From Leeuwenhoekiella parthenopeia (GTDB lineage: Bacteria; Bacteroidota; Bacteroidia; Flavobacteriales; Flavobacteriaceae), in contig NZ_JAJGMW010000018.1 in assembly GCF_020782115.1 (NCBI RefSeq), positions 31,837 through 95,836 of the forward strand: DNA of 64,000 nt, in the 5' to 3' direction. The position numbers were made by a program, and so were the translations under genes. Under the pieces are notes generated by a model, which worked only from the letters and a program-made list of their open reading frames with translations, was not told the DNA's origin and ran no database searches. This document shows positions 1 through 10,016 of the stretch, piece after piece (the first letter of the stretch is position 1; each line of letters opens with the position of its first letter).

Positions 1-891
1 TCCTTTAAGCAGGTTATCGATGCAACTCGTGATGAGCAACTGATTGCCGTGCTTGTGCAGGTGAATCAGACACTTGTTTGTATTCACCACCTGTTTCATA
101 TGTACTTCAGAATCTGAAATAAAGGTGAATGGTGCATCGGCATAAAAATCCTCGTAGATCTTTTTCGCTTCAGCCAGATCGCCCTCAAAAGAGGTGTATG
201 CCGTTGCGAAAATCCCCCGTGAAAAATTACCGCGATTCGGCAAAAAGAAAATTTCGTTATCAAACGCTCCCTGTAATTGCTTTACCGTCTGGTTGATTTC
301 GCCCATATGCTGATGCGTAAAAGGCTTGTAATACGAAAAATTGTTATCACGCCAGGTGTAATGCGTAGTTGCTGAAAGCGAAGTTCCTGCCCCGGTGGCA
401 CCGGTTACCGCATTGATGTGCACGTCTGACTTTATTTTTTTGGCATCGGCCAAAGGAAGCAAAGCCAACTGAATAGCCGTTGCAAAACAACCCGGATTTG
501 CGATGGAACCGGCTTGCTTAATAGCATCGCGGTTTAATTCGGTGAGACCGTAAACGAACTCGCGGCCCTGAAACTCCGCATCGAGTTTGAGGCGAAAATC
601 ATTGCTTAAATCAATGATGATAGTGCTTTCGGTAAACTGGTTTTCTTCTAAAAAAGCTTTCGAATTTCCGTGACCCAGGCATAAAAAAACCACATCCACG
701 TCAAAATCAATAGTTCCCGAAAAACGCAGGTGTGTACTTCCCAGTAAATCCTGATGCACGTCACTCAACAGATTTCCTGCATTTGAGGTACTGTAGACAA
801 AGCTCAATTCAACATATTGATGGTTGAGCAAAATACGCAGCAGTTCTCCTGCAGTGTATCCGGCTCCTCCAACTATTCCGGCTTTGATCAT
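1..891 (-). CDS. argC: N-acetyl-gamma-glutamyl-phosphate reductase, 3' end cut by window
   Basis: Reduces N-acyl-glutamyl phosphate to the semialdehyde (NADPH, cytosol), a middle step of arginine synthesis. Reading back from the ATG at 891, the frame is open to the window edge (297 codons). The N-terminus MIKAGIVGGAGYTAGELLR is the Rossmann nucleotide-binding loop, and NPGCFATAIQLALLPL near residue 150 carries the catalytic cysteine of this family. The ATG overlaps the stop of argG in an ATGA (888-891), so translation is probably coupled. The C-terminus and the rest of the arg operon lie outside the window. Confidence 0.95.
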   Translation of the reverse strand, partial: MIKAGIVGGAGYTAGELLRILLNHQYVELSFVYSTSNAGNLLSDVHQDLLGSTHLRFSGTIDFDVDVVFLCLGHGNSKAFLEENQFTESTIIIDLSNDFRLKLDAEFQGREFVYGLTELNRDAIKQAGSIANPGCFATAIQLALLPLADAKKIKSDVHINAVTGATGAGTSLSATTHYTWRDNNFSYYKPFTHQHMGEINQTVKQLQGAFDNEIFFLPNRGNFSRGIFATAYTSFEGDLAEAKKIYEDFYADAPFTFISDSEVHMKQVVNTNKCLIHLHKHGNQLLITSCIDNLLKG

Positions 892-2135
892 GAGTTTCCG
901 TTTACGTGGTTGTAAATCTTATTCTGGTTACCGGTGATTTTGATAAAACCTTTGGCATCTTCGGCGGTCCATCCTTTGTTCATTTCGCCGTAGGCTCCAA
1001 AAGAAGCATTCATCAAATCATGTTCAGATTTAATTCCTTCCAGCGTAAAGCGATACGGCTGCAGGGTGATATACACCTCACCCGAAACATTTTTCTGACT
1101 ATCGGTCAAAAAGGCTTCCATATTGCGCATTGCAGGATCGAGATACTGCCCTTCGTGCAGGTGCATTCCGTAGAAATTAGATAAATAGTCTTTATGCTGC
1201 ATTTGCCATTTGGTAAGCGTATGCTTCTCCAGCAAATGATGCGCTTTGATGATGATCAGAGGCGCAGCAGCTTCAAAACCTACCCGACCTTTGATCCCGA
1301 TAATGGTATCGCCTACGTGAATATCCCGGCCAATTCCATAAGGAGCAGCCAGCTTTTGCAGGGCTTCAATATTTTCTACCGGAGTTCCGGTCTTGCCATT
1401 TACGGCTTTGAGTTCTCCTTTTTCAAAAGTCAGAGTCACCTGCTCAGCTTCACTTTTTTGAACTTGCGATGGGTAAGCCGATTCCGGCAGACCTTTGTGT
1501 GAAGTCAGGGTTTCACTACCGCCAACGCTGGTTCCCCAAAGTCCGCGGTTTACCGAATACTTGGCTTTCTCCCAGGCCATTTCTACGCCGTGGCTTTTTA
1601 AGTATTCTATTTCCGCTTCGCGCGAAAGCTGTAAATCCCGTATAGGGGTGATGATTTCTATTTCGGGGGCCAAAGTTTGAAAGATCATATCAAAACGCAC
1701 CTGATCGTTACCCGCGCCGGTACTGCCGTGTGCCACATATTTGGCACCTATTGATTTGGCATAATTGATAATCTCAACGGCCTGAATGATACGTTCGGCA
1801 CTTACCGAAAGTGGATAGGTATTGTTTTTAAGGATGTTCCCGTAAATCAAATACTTCACCACCTTATCGTAAAAGCGGTCAACCGCCTGAATGTTTTTAT
1901 AGGTCTTAGCTCCGATTTTTAGAGCCTTTGATTCGATTTCGTTGATTTCTTCCTGCGAAAAGCCTCCGGTATTGATGCTTACCGCGTGTACTTCATAGCC
2001 TTTATCGGCAGAAAGGTATTTAGCGCAATAGCTGGTATCAAGACCACCGCTGTAGGCCAGTACGAGTTTTGCTCCGGCAGGGTTAGCCGCCGGTATTTTT
2101 GTGTCTATAGCTTGTGAATGCGTTGTTGAATCCAA
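888..2135 (-). CDS. argG: Argininosuccinate synthase
   Basis: Joins citrulline and aspartate using ATP in arginine synthesis. The ATP pyrophosphatase loop AYSGGLDTSYC is at residues 28-38, followed by family blocks such as AERIIQAVEIINYAKSIGA and AHGSTGAGNDQVRFD. At 415 aa it is about normal for the family, but the first 20 or so residues (rich in Ser, Thr and Ala) extend beyond the usual start. The first in-frame ATG is used and there is none later before the ATP loop. It sits 44 nt after the acyltransferase gene and overlaps argC by 4 nt, so it is part of the same operon. Confidence 0.95.
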   Translation of the reverse strand: MDSTTHSQAIDTKIPAANPAGAKLVLAYSGGLDTSYCAKYLSADKGYEVHAVSINTGGFSQEEINEIESKALKIGAKTYKNIQAVDRFYDKVVKYLIYGNILKNNTYPLSVSAERIIQAVEIINYAKSIGAKYVAHGSTGAGNDQVRFDMIFQTLAPEIEIITPIRDLQLSREAEIEYLKSHGVEMAWEKAKYSVNRGLWGTSVGGSETLTSHKGLPESAYPSQVQKSEAEQVTLTFEKGELKAVNGKTGTPVENIEALQKLAAPYGIGRDIHVGDTIIGIKGRVGFEAAAPLIIIKAHHLLEKHTLTKWQMQHKDYLSNFYGMHLHEGQYLDPAMRNMEAFLTDSQKNVSGEVYITLQPYRFTLEGIKSEHDLMNASFGAYGEMNKGWTAEDAKGFIKITGNQNKIYNHVNGNS

Positions 2136-2179
2136 AACGTATTAATTTGAGGTTTTTAATGTATTGAGTAAAAACCGGG

Positions 2180-2836
2180 TTAATCTTGTTCCTTTTTTTC
2201 TTTTTTCAAAAAGAGATGTTCCTTGATGCTCTTGAGACGTGTAAAAGCCTTCGGATTTAGCTTTTTGTCTTTTTTTTTAAGCTCTTCCGGGTTTTCTGCT
2301 TTCTTCTTTTCCTCCTTGGCCGGATCGTAAAGCATCCCGGTGCAGAGGCACATCTTCTGCTCGGTTCGCTGCAGTATATCGTAATTACGACAGGTTTGAC
2401 AGCCTTTCCAGAAGGTAGGATCATCGGTAAGCTCCGAGAACGTAACGGGTTTATAGCCCAGTTCCGAATTGATTTTCATCACTGCAAGACCGGTCGTGAT
2501 CCCAAAAACTTTGGCATCGGGATATTTTGTGCGCGAATGTTTAAAAATGGCTTCTTTAATCTGCCGGGCAAGACCGCTGCCCCGGTAATCAGGATGTACG
2601 ATAAGACCGCTATTGGCTACAAATTTACCGTGTCCCCAGGCCTCGATGTAACAAAAACCGGCAAACTTATCGCCATCAAGAGCGATAACAGCGTTACCGT
2701 TTTCCATTTTGGTAATTACATATTCTGGAGTGCGCTTGGCGATACCGGTACCGCGTACTTTAGCAGATTCTGCGATCGTGTCGCAAATGTATTGTGCATA
2801 TCCCGCATGGGATTTATTAGCAATGGTAATTTCCAT
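2180..2836 (-). CDS. GNAT-family acyltransferase heading the arginine operon
   Basis: The N-terminal 135 residues form a GNAT acyl-CoA transferase fold. The acyl-CoA pyrophosphate loop is HPDYRGSGLARQI (81-93), and ITTGLAVMKINSELGYKP gives the last strands. After it come four cysteines (C146, C149, C163, C165) in CxxC and CxC pairs, then a Lys/Glu-rich tail; this C-terminal part is not in ordinary GNATs. As first gene before argG and argC it is a good candidate for the missing N-acylglutamate synthase step of Bacteroidota arginine synthesis. That role is inferred from position; the substrate cannot be read from sequence. Confidence 0.8.
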   Translation of the reverse strand: MEITIANKSHAGYAQYICDTIAESAKVRGTGIAKRTPEYVITKMENGNAVIALDGDKFAGFCYIEAWGHGKFVANSGLIVHPDYRGSGLARQIKEAIFKHSRTKYPDAKVFGITTGLAVMKINSELGYKPVTFSELTDDPTFWKGCQTCRNYDILQRTEQKMCLCTGMLYDPAKEEKKKAENPEELKKKDKKLNPKAFTRLKSIKEHLFLKKEKKEQD

Positions 2837-2931
2837 ATTCTTTAGAATTGGAAGTTAGAAAAAAAGTGAAATTGAAATTTGATTTGAAGACGGAACCGGA
2901 CTCACCTAAGTTCCCAATAAAACTGCACCCA
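2837..2931 (-). promoter_or_regulatory. Arg leader-to-gene spacer with alternative hairpins
   Basis: On the minus strand a small hairpin covers the leader stop (GCCCC-UAGU-GGGUGC with one bulge). Further down GGAAC pairs with GTTCC about 13 nt later, competing with a shorter GGAACT/AGTCC hairpin. The only T-run (near 2860) is about 40 nt beyond and follows a weak A/T hairpin. The structures are suggestive of attenuation or translational control but not diagnostic. Confidence 0.3.
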
Positions 2932-3072
2932 CTAGGGGCGACGACGCTCATGGCGACGCACGGGGATAAATACTAAAGAACTGTGGGTCTCTCTAGCAAC
3001 AGGATATAAAGAATGGAACAAGGCGCTTACGGCTTGTTTGAATTCTTCCATATGTAATACTATTCCCTTCAT
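2932..3072 (-). CDS. Putative arginine-operon leader peptide (46 aa)
   Basis: A short frame, ATG at 3072 to TAG at 2932, upstream of the arg operon and below the length cut-off of most gene callers. It starts MKGIVLHMEEFKQAVSALFH and ends VFIPVRRHERRRP, so five of the last eight residues are Arg, all CGT or CGC codons directly before the stop. Placement about 95 nt before the first arg gene suggests ribosome stalling at low charged tRNA-Arg. I see no strong hairpin with an adjacent U-run between it and the next gene, so the mechanism is open. Confidence 0.6.
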   Translation of the reverse strand: MKGIVLHMEEFKQAVSALFHSLYPVARETHSSLVFIPVRRHERRRP

Positions 3073-3225
3073 TTGTTGTGCTAAAATACAAAGTAGATTT
3101 AAATGACAGCCCCTTTTTAAAGGTAAATATCACATAAATCTACTTTTTTTATGATTTCTTCAGATTTTCTTCCAAATTCCAATAATCACTATTGATTTTT
3201 TAATTAATCTTCCATTATTACCGGA

Positions 3226-4839
3226 TTACAACAAGTAATCGGTACTTACAAAATTTGATTTTTTAGTGTCTAAAAGTTCATTTAAAATGGCATTGTTATA
3301 GGCGTTGTCTTTTGAAGCCACAAAAGTGCGTATCGAAAACGAACGCAAGGCATCATGAACGCTCAGGGTTCCCACAGCAGAATCCTTTCTTCCGGTAAAC
3401 GGATACACGTCAGGACCACGCTGGCAGGAGCTGTTAAGATTCACACGGCATACCAGGTTCACCAGCGTATCGATAAGCGGTGCAAGTGCTTTGACCTCTT
3501 TACCAAACAAACTCACCTGTTGCCCGTAATTAGACTCTGCCATATCATCAAGCGGCTCATCAATATGCTTAAAGGTGAGCACAGGGATTACCGGCCCGAA
3601 CTGTTCTTCTTTGTACACTTCCATATCTTTGGTCACCGGAAACAATACTGCTGGCCAAATGAAATTCTCTGAATGCGTACCGCCTTTTTCATTTAAGATG
3701 GAAGCGCCTTTGGCTTTTGCATCGTCAATCAATCCCTGAATATAAGCCGGCTTTGAGGGTTCCGGAAGCGGAGTAAGGCTTACTCCCTCCTCCCAGGGTA
3801 AACCAAATTTCAACGCATCTACCGCCTGTGCAAACTTACGGTTGAAGGTTTCCGCGATATTTTCATGTACATAAATCACTTTAAGCGCCGTACAACGTTG
3901 CCCGTTAAAAGAGAGCGTTCCCGCGATACACTCTGCCACTGCAAGGTCCAAATCAGCATCGGGAAGAATAATCGCCGGATTTTTAGCTTCCAAACCTAAA
4001 ACCAAACGCAGTCGGTTTTGTTTGGGATGCAATGCCTGCAGCGCGTTTGCAGACGAACTGTGACCAATTAAAGCCAGAACATCTACTTTTCCGGTTTTCA
4101 TGATGGGAGTAGCTACCGCCCTGCCTCTACCAAATAAAATATTCACAACGCCCGGAGGAAAACTTTCCTGGAAGGCTTCGAGCAGAGGTGTGATCAACAA
4201 AACCCCGTGTTTTGCCGGTTTAAATACCGCCGTATTTCCCATAATCAGGGCCGGAATCAGCAAACAAAAGGTTTCGTTTAGTGGATAGTTATAAGGCCCT
4301 AAACACAGAACCACGCCCAAGGGCCCGCGGCGAATGTGCGCGTGAATACCGGCTTCCTTATGGAATTTGGCACTGTCGCGATCCATATCCTTATAATCTT
4401 CGATGGTATCGAGAATGTACTCTACCGTACGGTCAAACTCCTTTTGAGAATCGGGATGGTTTTTACCTATTTCCCACATCAGCAGTTTTACGATCAGCTC
4501 GCGCTTTTCTTTCATTTTGGCAACAAAAGTCTGCATACACCTGATGCGGTCTGCGACTTTCATGGTTGGCCAAAGCCCCTGCCCGCGTTCATACGCCTGA
4601 TGCGCTGCTTCAACTGCAGCAACAGCCTCTGCCTCACCCAAACTTGGGATGGATCCCAGACGGGTAGGTTTACGCTTTCCGTCAACTTCGGTATGAATGC
4701 TTGAAAAAACGTCAGCCGTCTCTCCTTCCCAGTTGAGCAGCTTTCCGTTGATGAGATAGGCTTTTTGTTCTATGGGCTGCACGCTAAACTGTGCAGGTAT
4801 TTCTGTAGTTAATGGTTTCATGGTTAGGTTGGTTGTCAA
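3226..4839 (-). CDS. gapN: NADP-dependent glyceraldehyde-3-phosphate dehydrogenase (aldehyde dehydrogenase superfamily)
   Basis: A 537-aa aldehyde dehydrogenase. It has the substrate-entry block [22 protein letters not shown], the LGLEAKNP glutamate block and FNGQRCTA with the catalytic Cys near residue 316. The overall sequence resembles the long Bacteroidota/plant GapN type, which oxidises G3P straight to 3-phosphoglycerate and makes NADPH. It is the last gene of the ilv operon, 8 nt after ilvA. A link is plausible because IlvC uses NADPH, but that is inference. There is no clear terminator behind it before the arg leader. Confidence 0.8.
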   Translation of the reverse strand: MTTNLTMKPLTTEIPAQFSVQPIEQKAYLINGKLLNWEGETADVFSSIHTEVDGKRKPTRLGSIPSLGEAEAVAAVEAAHQAYERGQGLWPTMKVADRIRCMQTFVAKMKEKRELIVKLLMWEIGKNHPDSQKEFDRTVEYILDTIEDYKDMDRDSAKFHKEAGIHAHIRRGPLGVVLCLGPYNYPLNETFCLLIPALIMGNTAVFKPAKHGVLLITPLLEAFQESFPPGVVNILFGRGRAVATPIMKTGKVDVLALIGHSSSANALQALHPKQNRLRLVLGLEAKNPAIILPDADLDLAVAECIAGTLSFNGQRCTALKVIYVHENIAETFNRKFAQAVDALKFGLPWEEGVSLTPLPEPSKPAYIQGLIDDAKAKGASILNEKGGTHSENFIWPAVLFPVTKDMEVYKEEQFGPVIPVLTFKHIDEPLDDMAESNYGQQVSLFGKEVKALAPLIDTLVNLVCRVNLNSSCQRGPDVYPFTGRKDSAVGTLSVHDALRSFSIRTFVASKDNAYNNAILNELLDTKKSNFVSTDYLL

Positions 4840-4847
4840 ACGAACTA

Positions 4848-6113
4848 TCAGATTAAAAATTCAAACAAGTCGGGTTTATCATTTAAGTATTCCCCAAAAA
4901 AGTTGCGCTTTTTCATGCGCGCGATTAAAGGATCGAGGTCTGCACGGTCTTTGATCTCAATACCTACAACGGCAGGACCATCTTCGCGTGAGGTCTTTTT
5001 CTTGTATTCAAAAAAGGTAATATCATCCTCAGGCCCTAAAATCTCATTCAAAAACTCCCGCAAGGCACCCGCGCGCTGGGGAAACCGAATGATAAAATAA
5101 TGCTTTAGGCCGCGGTATAAGAGCGCACGCTCTTTGATCTCTGCGGTACGGGTAATATCGTTGTTGCTTCCGCTTACGATACACACCACATTTTTACCTT
5201 TAATCTCCTCGGCAAACTGATCTAAAACCGAAAGGGTCAACGCCCCGGCCGGTTCTACCACTATCGCGTCTTTATTGTATAAATCTAAGATGGTCTGGCA
5301 CACTTTACCTTCGGGCACCGTTACCATTTTATGAAGGTTTTCTTTACAAATTGCAAAGTTGCGATCCCCTACGCGCTGCACGGCCGCCCCGTCTACAAAT
5401 TTTTCGATTAACGAAAGTGTAGTGTTTTCTTTATTGAAGATCGAGGTACTCATCGAAGGCGCACCTTCAGGCTCCACCCCGATTACTTTAGTATTAGGTG
5501 ACAACAGGCTAAAAACCGTACTTAAGCCGGAAGCTAATCCACCTCCACCAACAGGTACAAAAACATAATCAATCTCTTCGGTGGCCTGCTCAATAATCTC
5601 CAGTCCTACGGTAGCCTGCCCCTCGATGATTTTTTCGTCATCAAAAGGATGTACAAAGACCTTACCCAGCGCGTCGCACTCAATTTTTGAAGCTTTATAC
5701 GCATCATCAAAGGTATCGCCGGTAAGCACGATCTTGGCATATTCACCGCCAAACATCTCAACCTGCTCGATCTTTTGCTTGGGTGTAGGCGCAGGCATAA
5801 AAATAGTCCCGTTTATTTTTAGTTTCGCACAGGCGAAAGCTACGCCCTGCGCGTGATTCCCGGCGCTGGCACAAACGATTCCTTTGGCGCGGTCTTCCTG
5901 GCTTAACGAACTAATTTTATTGAAAGCCCCCCGTATTTTGTAGGATCGCACCTGCTGCAAATCTTCACGCTTGAGCAGGATGTTTGCCCCAAGTCTTTTG
6001 GAATAACTCAGGCTGGGCAATAAAGGCGTTAAGGCTGCAACACCCTTAAGGGTTTGTGCAGCCTTTTTAACGTCTTCTAAACTGGGGAAATAGGTGGTTT
6101 TTAAGTCGCTCAA
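4848..6113 (-). CDS. ilvA: Threonine dehydratase (biosynthetic, short form)
   Basis: PLP enzyme deaminating threonine to 2-oxobutanoate, the first step to isoleucine. The PLP lysine lies in [10 protein letters not shown] (near residue 60), the phosphate-binding loop is [11 protein letters not shown], and the serine-binding region [10 protein letters not shown] is present. The C-terminal 85 residues ([21 protein letters not shown] onward) form one ACT-like regulatory domain, so it is the 421-aa one-domain type rather than the two-domain E. coli form. Feedback control by Ile is likely. It follows ilvC by 78 nt. Confidence 0.93.
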   Translation of the reverse strand: MSDLKTTYFPSLEDVKKAAQTLKGVAALTPLLPSLSYSKRLGANILLKREDLQQVRSYKIRGAFNKISSLSQEDRAKGIVCASAGNHAQGVAFACAKLKINGTIFMPAPTPKQKIEQVEMFGGEYAKIVLTGDTFDDAYKASKIECDALGKVFVHPFDDEKIIEGQATVGLEIIEQATEEIDYVFVPVGGGGLASGLSTVFSLLSPNTKVIGVEPEGAPSMSTSIFNKENTTLSLIEKFVDGAAVQRVGDRNFAICKENLHKMVTVPEGKVCQTILDLYNKDAIVVEPAGALTLSVLDQFAEEIKGKNVVCIVSGSNNDITRTAEIKERALLYRGLKHYFIIRFPQRAGALREFLNEILGPEDDITFFEYKKKTSREDGPAVVGIEIKDRADLDPLIARMKKRNFFGEYLNDKPDLFEFLI

Positions 6114-6191
6114 AATGCATTTATTTTGATTGACTGCACGGGCTTCAGGCTTTTCACTAAAGCCCGGCAGTTAAACTCAGTTCTGGGTTGA

Positions 6192-7688
6192 TTAGGCAGT
6201 AACCTCTTCAGCGGCTACGGTCTTAATCTCCTTCATCGCAGTCATAGACTCACGCAACCAGGCACCCACTTCTTCTACAGTGTGTGAGCGGATAGCGTCA
6301 TTAACAGCGATTAAGGTTTTGTTGTCTACGCCATTATCGGCAGCGTAAGCTTTACCGATTACGTTAGTATCTATTTTCTTCATAAAGTCGGTAAGCATAG
6401 GCTTACAGGCATGATCAAACAGGTAACATCCGTATTCAGCAGTGTCTGAAATCACACGGTTCATCTCAAACAATTTCTTACGTGCGATGGTGTTTGCGAT
6501 AAGCGGAGTTTCGTGCAAGGATTCGTAATACGCAGACTCCTCGATGATTCCGGCTTCGGTCATGGTTTCAAAAGCAAGTTCAACCCCGGCTTTAACCATG
6601 GCAACCATAAGCACCCCGTGATCGAAGTATTCCTGCTCGCTGATTTCCATACTTCCGGCAGGAGTCTTCTCAAAAGCAGTCTCTCCGGTTTCGGCACGCC
6701 ATTTTAATAAGTTGGCATCATCATTGGCCCAGTCTTCCATCATCGTTTTTGAGAAATGACCGGAGATGATATCGTCCATATGCTTGTGGAACAGCGGACG
6801 GGTGATGTCTTTAATTTCTTCAGCCAGTTCAAAAGCCTTGATTTTAGACGGATTGTTCAGACGGTCCATCATATTGGTAATACCACCGTGCTTTAAAGCT
6901 TCGGTGATGGTTTCCCAACCGTACTGAATCAATTTTGAAGCATAGCCTTTGTCAATTCCTTTTTCGATCATCTTGTTGAAGCACAGGATCGAACCGGTTT
7001 GCAACATTCCGCAAAGAATGGTTTGCTCACCCATAAGGTCACTTTTCACTTCGGCAACAAATGAAGATTCTAAAACACCCGCGCGGTGACCTCCGGTTGC
7101 TACAGCATAAGCCTTAGCTTCCTCAAGACCTTTTCCTTGTGGATCGTTTTCCGGGTGAACCGCGATTAGTGTTGGTACACCAAACCCACGCTTGTATTCC
7201 TCACGAACCTCAGAACCGGGACATTTAGGCGCACACATAATTACCGTAAGGTCTTTACGGATTTGCATGCCTTCTTCAACGATGTTGAAACCGTGGCTGT
7301 AGGCCAAAGTCGCTCCTTCTTTCATCAAAGGCATAATCGCGTTGATTACTGAAGTGTGCTGCTTATCTGGTGTAAGGTTACATACCAGGTCTGCAGTTGG
7401 GATGAGTTCGTCGTAAGTACCTACGTTAAACCCGTTATCTACCGCGTTCTTATAGGAAGCGCGTTTGTCTTTAATGGCACCTTCACGCAATGCATACGAA
7501 ATATCCAGGCCGCTGTCGCGCATATTTAAACCCTGGTTCAAACCTTGTGCACCGCAACCCACGATAACTACTTTTTTATCGCGTAATGCTTCGATCCCGT
7601 TTGAGAATTCATCAGACTCCATAAATCGGCATTTCGCCAGCTGAGCCAATTGCTCTCTAAGAGACAAGGTGTTAAAGTAATTTGACAT
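6192..7688 (-). CDS. ilvC: Ketol-acid reductoisomerase, class II
   Basis: Isomerises and reduces acetolactate or acetohydroxybutyrate with NADPH and Mg2+. The nucleotide loop [20 protein letters not shown] is at about residues 41-60; the two C-terminal knotted-domain copies (around [18 protein letters not shown] and later) give 498 aa, so this is class II as in E. coli, not the ~330-aa class I. It is 57 nt downstream of ilvN in the same operon. Confidence 0.95.
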   Translation of the reverse strand: MSNYFNTLSLREQLAQLAKCRFMESDEFSNGIEALRDKKVVIVGCGAQGLNQGLNMRDSGLDISYALREGAIKDKRASYKNAVDNGFNVGTYDELIPTADLVCNLTPDKQHTSVINAIMPLMKEGATLAYSHGFNIVEEGMQIRKDLTVIMCAPKCPGSEVREEYKRGFGVPTLIAVHPENDPQGKGLEEAKAYAVATGGHRAGVLESSFVAEVKSDLMGEQTILCGMLQTGSILCFNKMIEKGIDKGYASKLIQYGWETITEALKHGGITNMMDRLNNPSKIKAFELAEEIKDITRPLFHKHMDDIISGHFSKTMMEDWANDDANLLKWRAETGETAFEKTPAGSMEISEQEYFDHGVLMVAMVKAGVELAFETMTEAGIIEESAYYESLHETPLIANTIARKKLFEMNRVISDTAEYGCYLFDHACKPMLTDFMKKIDTNVIGKAYAADNGVDNKTLIAVNDAIRSHTVEEVGAWLRESMTAMKEIKTVAAEEVTA

Positions 7689-7745
7689 TTTGATTCTGTT
7701 TTTATTGATTATGATTCGTTAATTTCTGTTGGATAGGGAATTGAT

Positions 7746-8273
7746 TTACTCTGCAAACTCTTTTAAAAGCGCAGAGATTTTCATTTCATCTTTAGTCACC
7801 GCAATGCGCCCACTGCGCACAAACTGCATGATGCCGAAAGCACTGAGCTCGCGGTACAGCAATTCGATCTCGCTGCGACGCCCGGCTTTTTCCAAAACAA
7901 AAAACTCTTTGTTTACAGTAACAATGCGCGCGTTGCTTTCTTTGATGATATTCTGAATCTGACGTTCTTCAAAAAGCAAGTCTGACTTTATTTTAAACAG
8001 GCAGGTTTCCAGAAAAATCGTCTCTTCATCAGTATGGTAAAAAGCTTTGATCACTTCAACCTGCTTTTCAAGCTGGCCGATGATTTTTTTCATGCGCTCT
8101 TCAGTCAGGTTGATCACTATGGTAAAACGCGATACGCCTTCAATCTCAGAGATCGAAGTGTTCAGGCTTTCGATATTGATTTTTCTACGCTGAAATATGG
8201 CCGAAATACGGTTTAGCAAACCAATATTATTTTCGGTATAAATAGATACGGTATAGGTTTTTGTCTCGCTCAT
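7746..8273 (-). CDS. ilvN: Acetolactate synthase small (regulatory) subunit
   Basis: The N-terminal ACT domain (YTVSIYTENNIGLLNRISAIF, residues 6-26) binds valine in this family; a second ACT-like half follows, for 175 aa in total. I start at the ATG at 8273 rather than the GTG at 8276, because 8276-8278 is the stop of ilvB and homologues begin MxETKTYT. The gap to ilvB is two bases, so the two subunits are probably translationally coupled. Confidence 0.93.
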   Translation of the reverse strand: MSETKTYTVSIYTENNIGLLNRISAIFQRRKINIESLNTSISEIEGVSRFTIVINLTEERMKKIIGQLEKQVEVIKAFYHTDEETIFLETCLFKIKSDLLFEERQIQNIIKESNARIVTVNKEFFVLEKAGRRSEIELLYRELSAFGIMQFVRSGRIAVTKDEMKISALLKEFAE

Positions 8274-8275
8274 CA

Positions 8276-10009
8276 CTATTCTAATCTTATGTCTGAAACG
8301 GATGCTCCTGTTGGGATCATCGGGAATACGTTATCTTCTTTTTCTACTTTAACCTCAAGGAAATAGGGCCCTTCTGCAGCCATCATTTCTTCAATCGCAC
8401 CGGATAGCTCCTCACGCTTGGTCACGCGCTGGGCATCGATGTAATAACCTTTTGCAATAGCCACAAAATCAGGATTGATCAACTCTGTGGAAGCATAACG
8501 ACGGTCAAAGAACAACTGTTGCCACTGGCGCACCATTCCCAGGAAATCGTTGTTTAAAACGACGATTTTTACCGGAACTTTAGTCTGGAAAATAGTGCCC
8601 AGTTCCTGAATGGTCATCTGGTAACCGCCATCCCCTATAATTGCAACTACAGGACGCTCGGGAGCTCCCATTTTTGCACCTATAGCTGCCGGAAGCGCAA
8701 AGCCCATAGTACCCAAACCTCCTGAGGTCACGTTACTCTTAGACTTGTTGAATTTGGCATAACGACAGGCGATCATTTGATGCTGCCCCACGTCTGAAAC
8801 GATAACCGCTTCACCTTTTGAAACGGCATTGATCCCTTCAAGCACCTCACCCATGGTAAGGCCTTCTTTTTCTGGTTTCAAATCGTTTTTGATGATTTTA
8901 TCGTACTCGATCTTATACATTTCCTTAAAGCGGTTGTGCCACTCCGGATATTCTTTTTGCTCAAGCAAAGGAAGTAATGCAGCAAGGGTTTCTTTGCTAT
9001 CGCCCAAAACCGCGATATCTGCATTTACGTTTTTGTTCACCTCAGCAGGATCAATCTCAAAGTGGATCACTTTTGCCTGTTTCGCATAGGTTGCAAGATT
9101 CCCGGTCACCCGGTCATCAAAACGCATCCCGATTGCGATCAATACATCGCATTCGTTAGTAAGCACGTTTGGCCCGTAATTTCCGTGCATACCCACCATA
9201 CCCACGTTAAGCGGATGCTCGGTTGGGATTGCAGAAACACCAAGGATGGTCCATGCGGCAGGAACCCCTGATTTCTCAACAACTGCCTTAAACTCTTCCT
9301 CAGCTTTACCTAAAATCACACCCTGACCCCAAACGATCATAGGTCTTTTTGCTGCGTTAATCATAGCTGCAGCAGCCTGTACCGACTCCGGATTCAACTT
9401 GGGAATCGGCTTGTAGCTGCGTACCGCAGTACATTTTTTATAAGCGAAATCAAACTCCTCGAACTGCGCATCTTTGGTGATGTCAATAAGAACCGGACCG
9501 GGACGGCCACTACGCGCGATGTAAAACGCCTTAGCCATCACTTCTGGAATTTCAGAAGCTTTGGTGATCTGGTAATTCCATTTGGTTACCGGAGTCGAAA
9601 TACCGATGATATCGGTTTCCTGAAAGGCATCACTTCCCAGCAAATGCGAAGCTACCTGCCCGGTAATACATACCATCGGAGTAGAGTCTATTTGTGCATC
9701 GGCAATACCGGTAATCAGGTTGGTCGCACCGGGACCTGAAGTCGCGATCGCCACACCTACTTTACCGCTCACGCGGGCATAACCCTGGGCTGCGTGAGTA
9801 GCCCCCTGCTCGTGGCGGGTAAGCACGTGATGCAAGCGATCCTGGTATTTATACAACTCGTCATAAACCGGCATGATTGCCCCTCCCGGGTAACCGTACA
9901 GGGTGTCAACGCCTTCTGCAAGCAAACACTTGATGATCGCCTCTTTACCGGTGATGCGCTGTGTAGCTTCTACAGCTGTGTCCTGCAATTTAATTGTTTG
10001 TGTTTCCAT
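8276..10009 (-). CDS. ilvB: Acetolactate synthase large (catalytic) subunit
   Basis: ThDP enzyme condensing pyruvate with pyruvate or 2-oxobutanoate. The N-terminal catalytic glutamate block is VLTRHEQGATHAAQGYARVSG; the FAD-type middle domain follows; the ThDP motif starts IIGDGGYQMTIQELGT and ends VVLNND. Its 577 aa is normal. It lies 7 nt after ilvD and 2 nt before ilvN. Confidence 0.95.
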   Translation of the reverse strand: METQTIKLQDTAVEATQRITGKEAIIKCLLAEGVDTLYGYPGGAIMPVYDELYKYQDRLHHVLTRHEQGATHAAQGYARVSGKVGVAIATSGPGATNLITGIADAQIDSTPMVCITGQVASHLLGSDAFQETDIIGISTPVTKWNYQITKASEIPEVMAKAFYIARSGRPGPVLIDITKDAQFEEFDFAYKKCTAVRSYKPIPKLNPESVQAAAAMINAAKRPMIVWGQGVILGKAEEEFKAVVEKSGVPAAWTILGVSAIPTEHPLNVGMVGMHGNYGPNVLTNECDVLIAIGMRFDDRVTGNLATYAKQAKVIHFEIDPAEVNKNVNADIAVLGDSKETLAALLPLLEQKEYPEWHNRFKEMYKIEYDKIIKNDLKPEKEGLTMGEVLEGINAVSKGEAVIVSDVGQHQMIACRYAKFNKSKSNVTSGGLGTMGFALPAAIGAKMGAPERPVVAIIGDGGYQMTIQELGTIFQTKVPVKIVVLNNDFLGMVRQWQQLFFDRRYASTELINPDFVAIAKGYYIDAQRVTKREELSGAIEEMMAAEGPYFLEVKVEKEDNVFPMIPTGASVSDIRLE

Positions 10010-10016
10010 AAGCCTT

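Noticed and set aside
4100..4704. Plus-strand frames opposite gapN
   Set aside because: Antisense shadows with no plausible domains.
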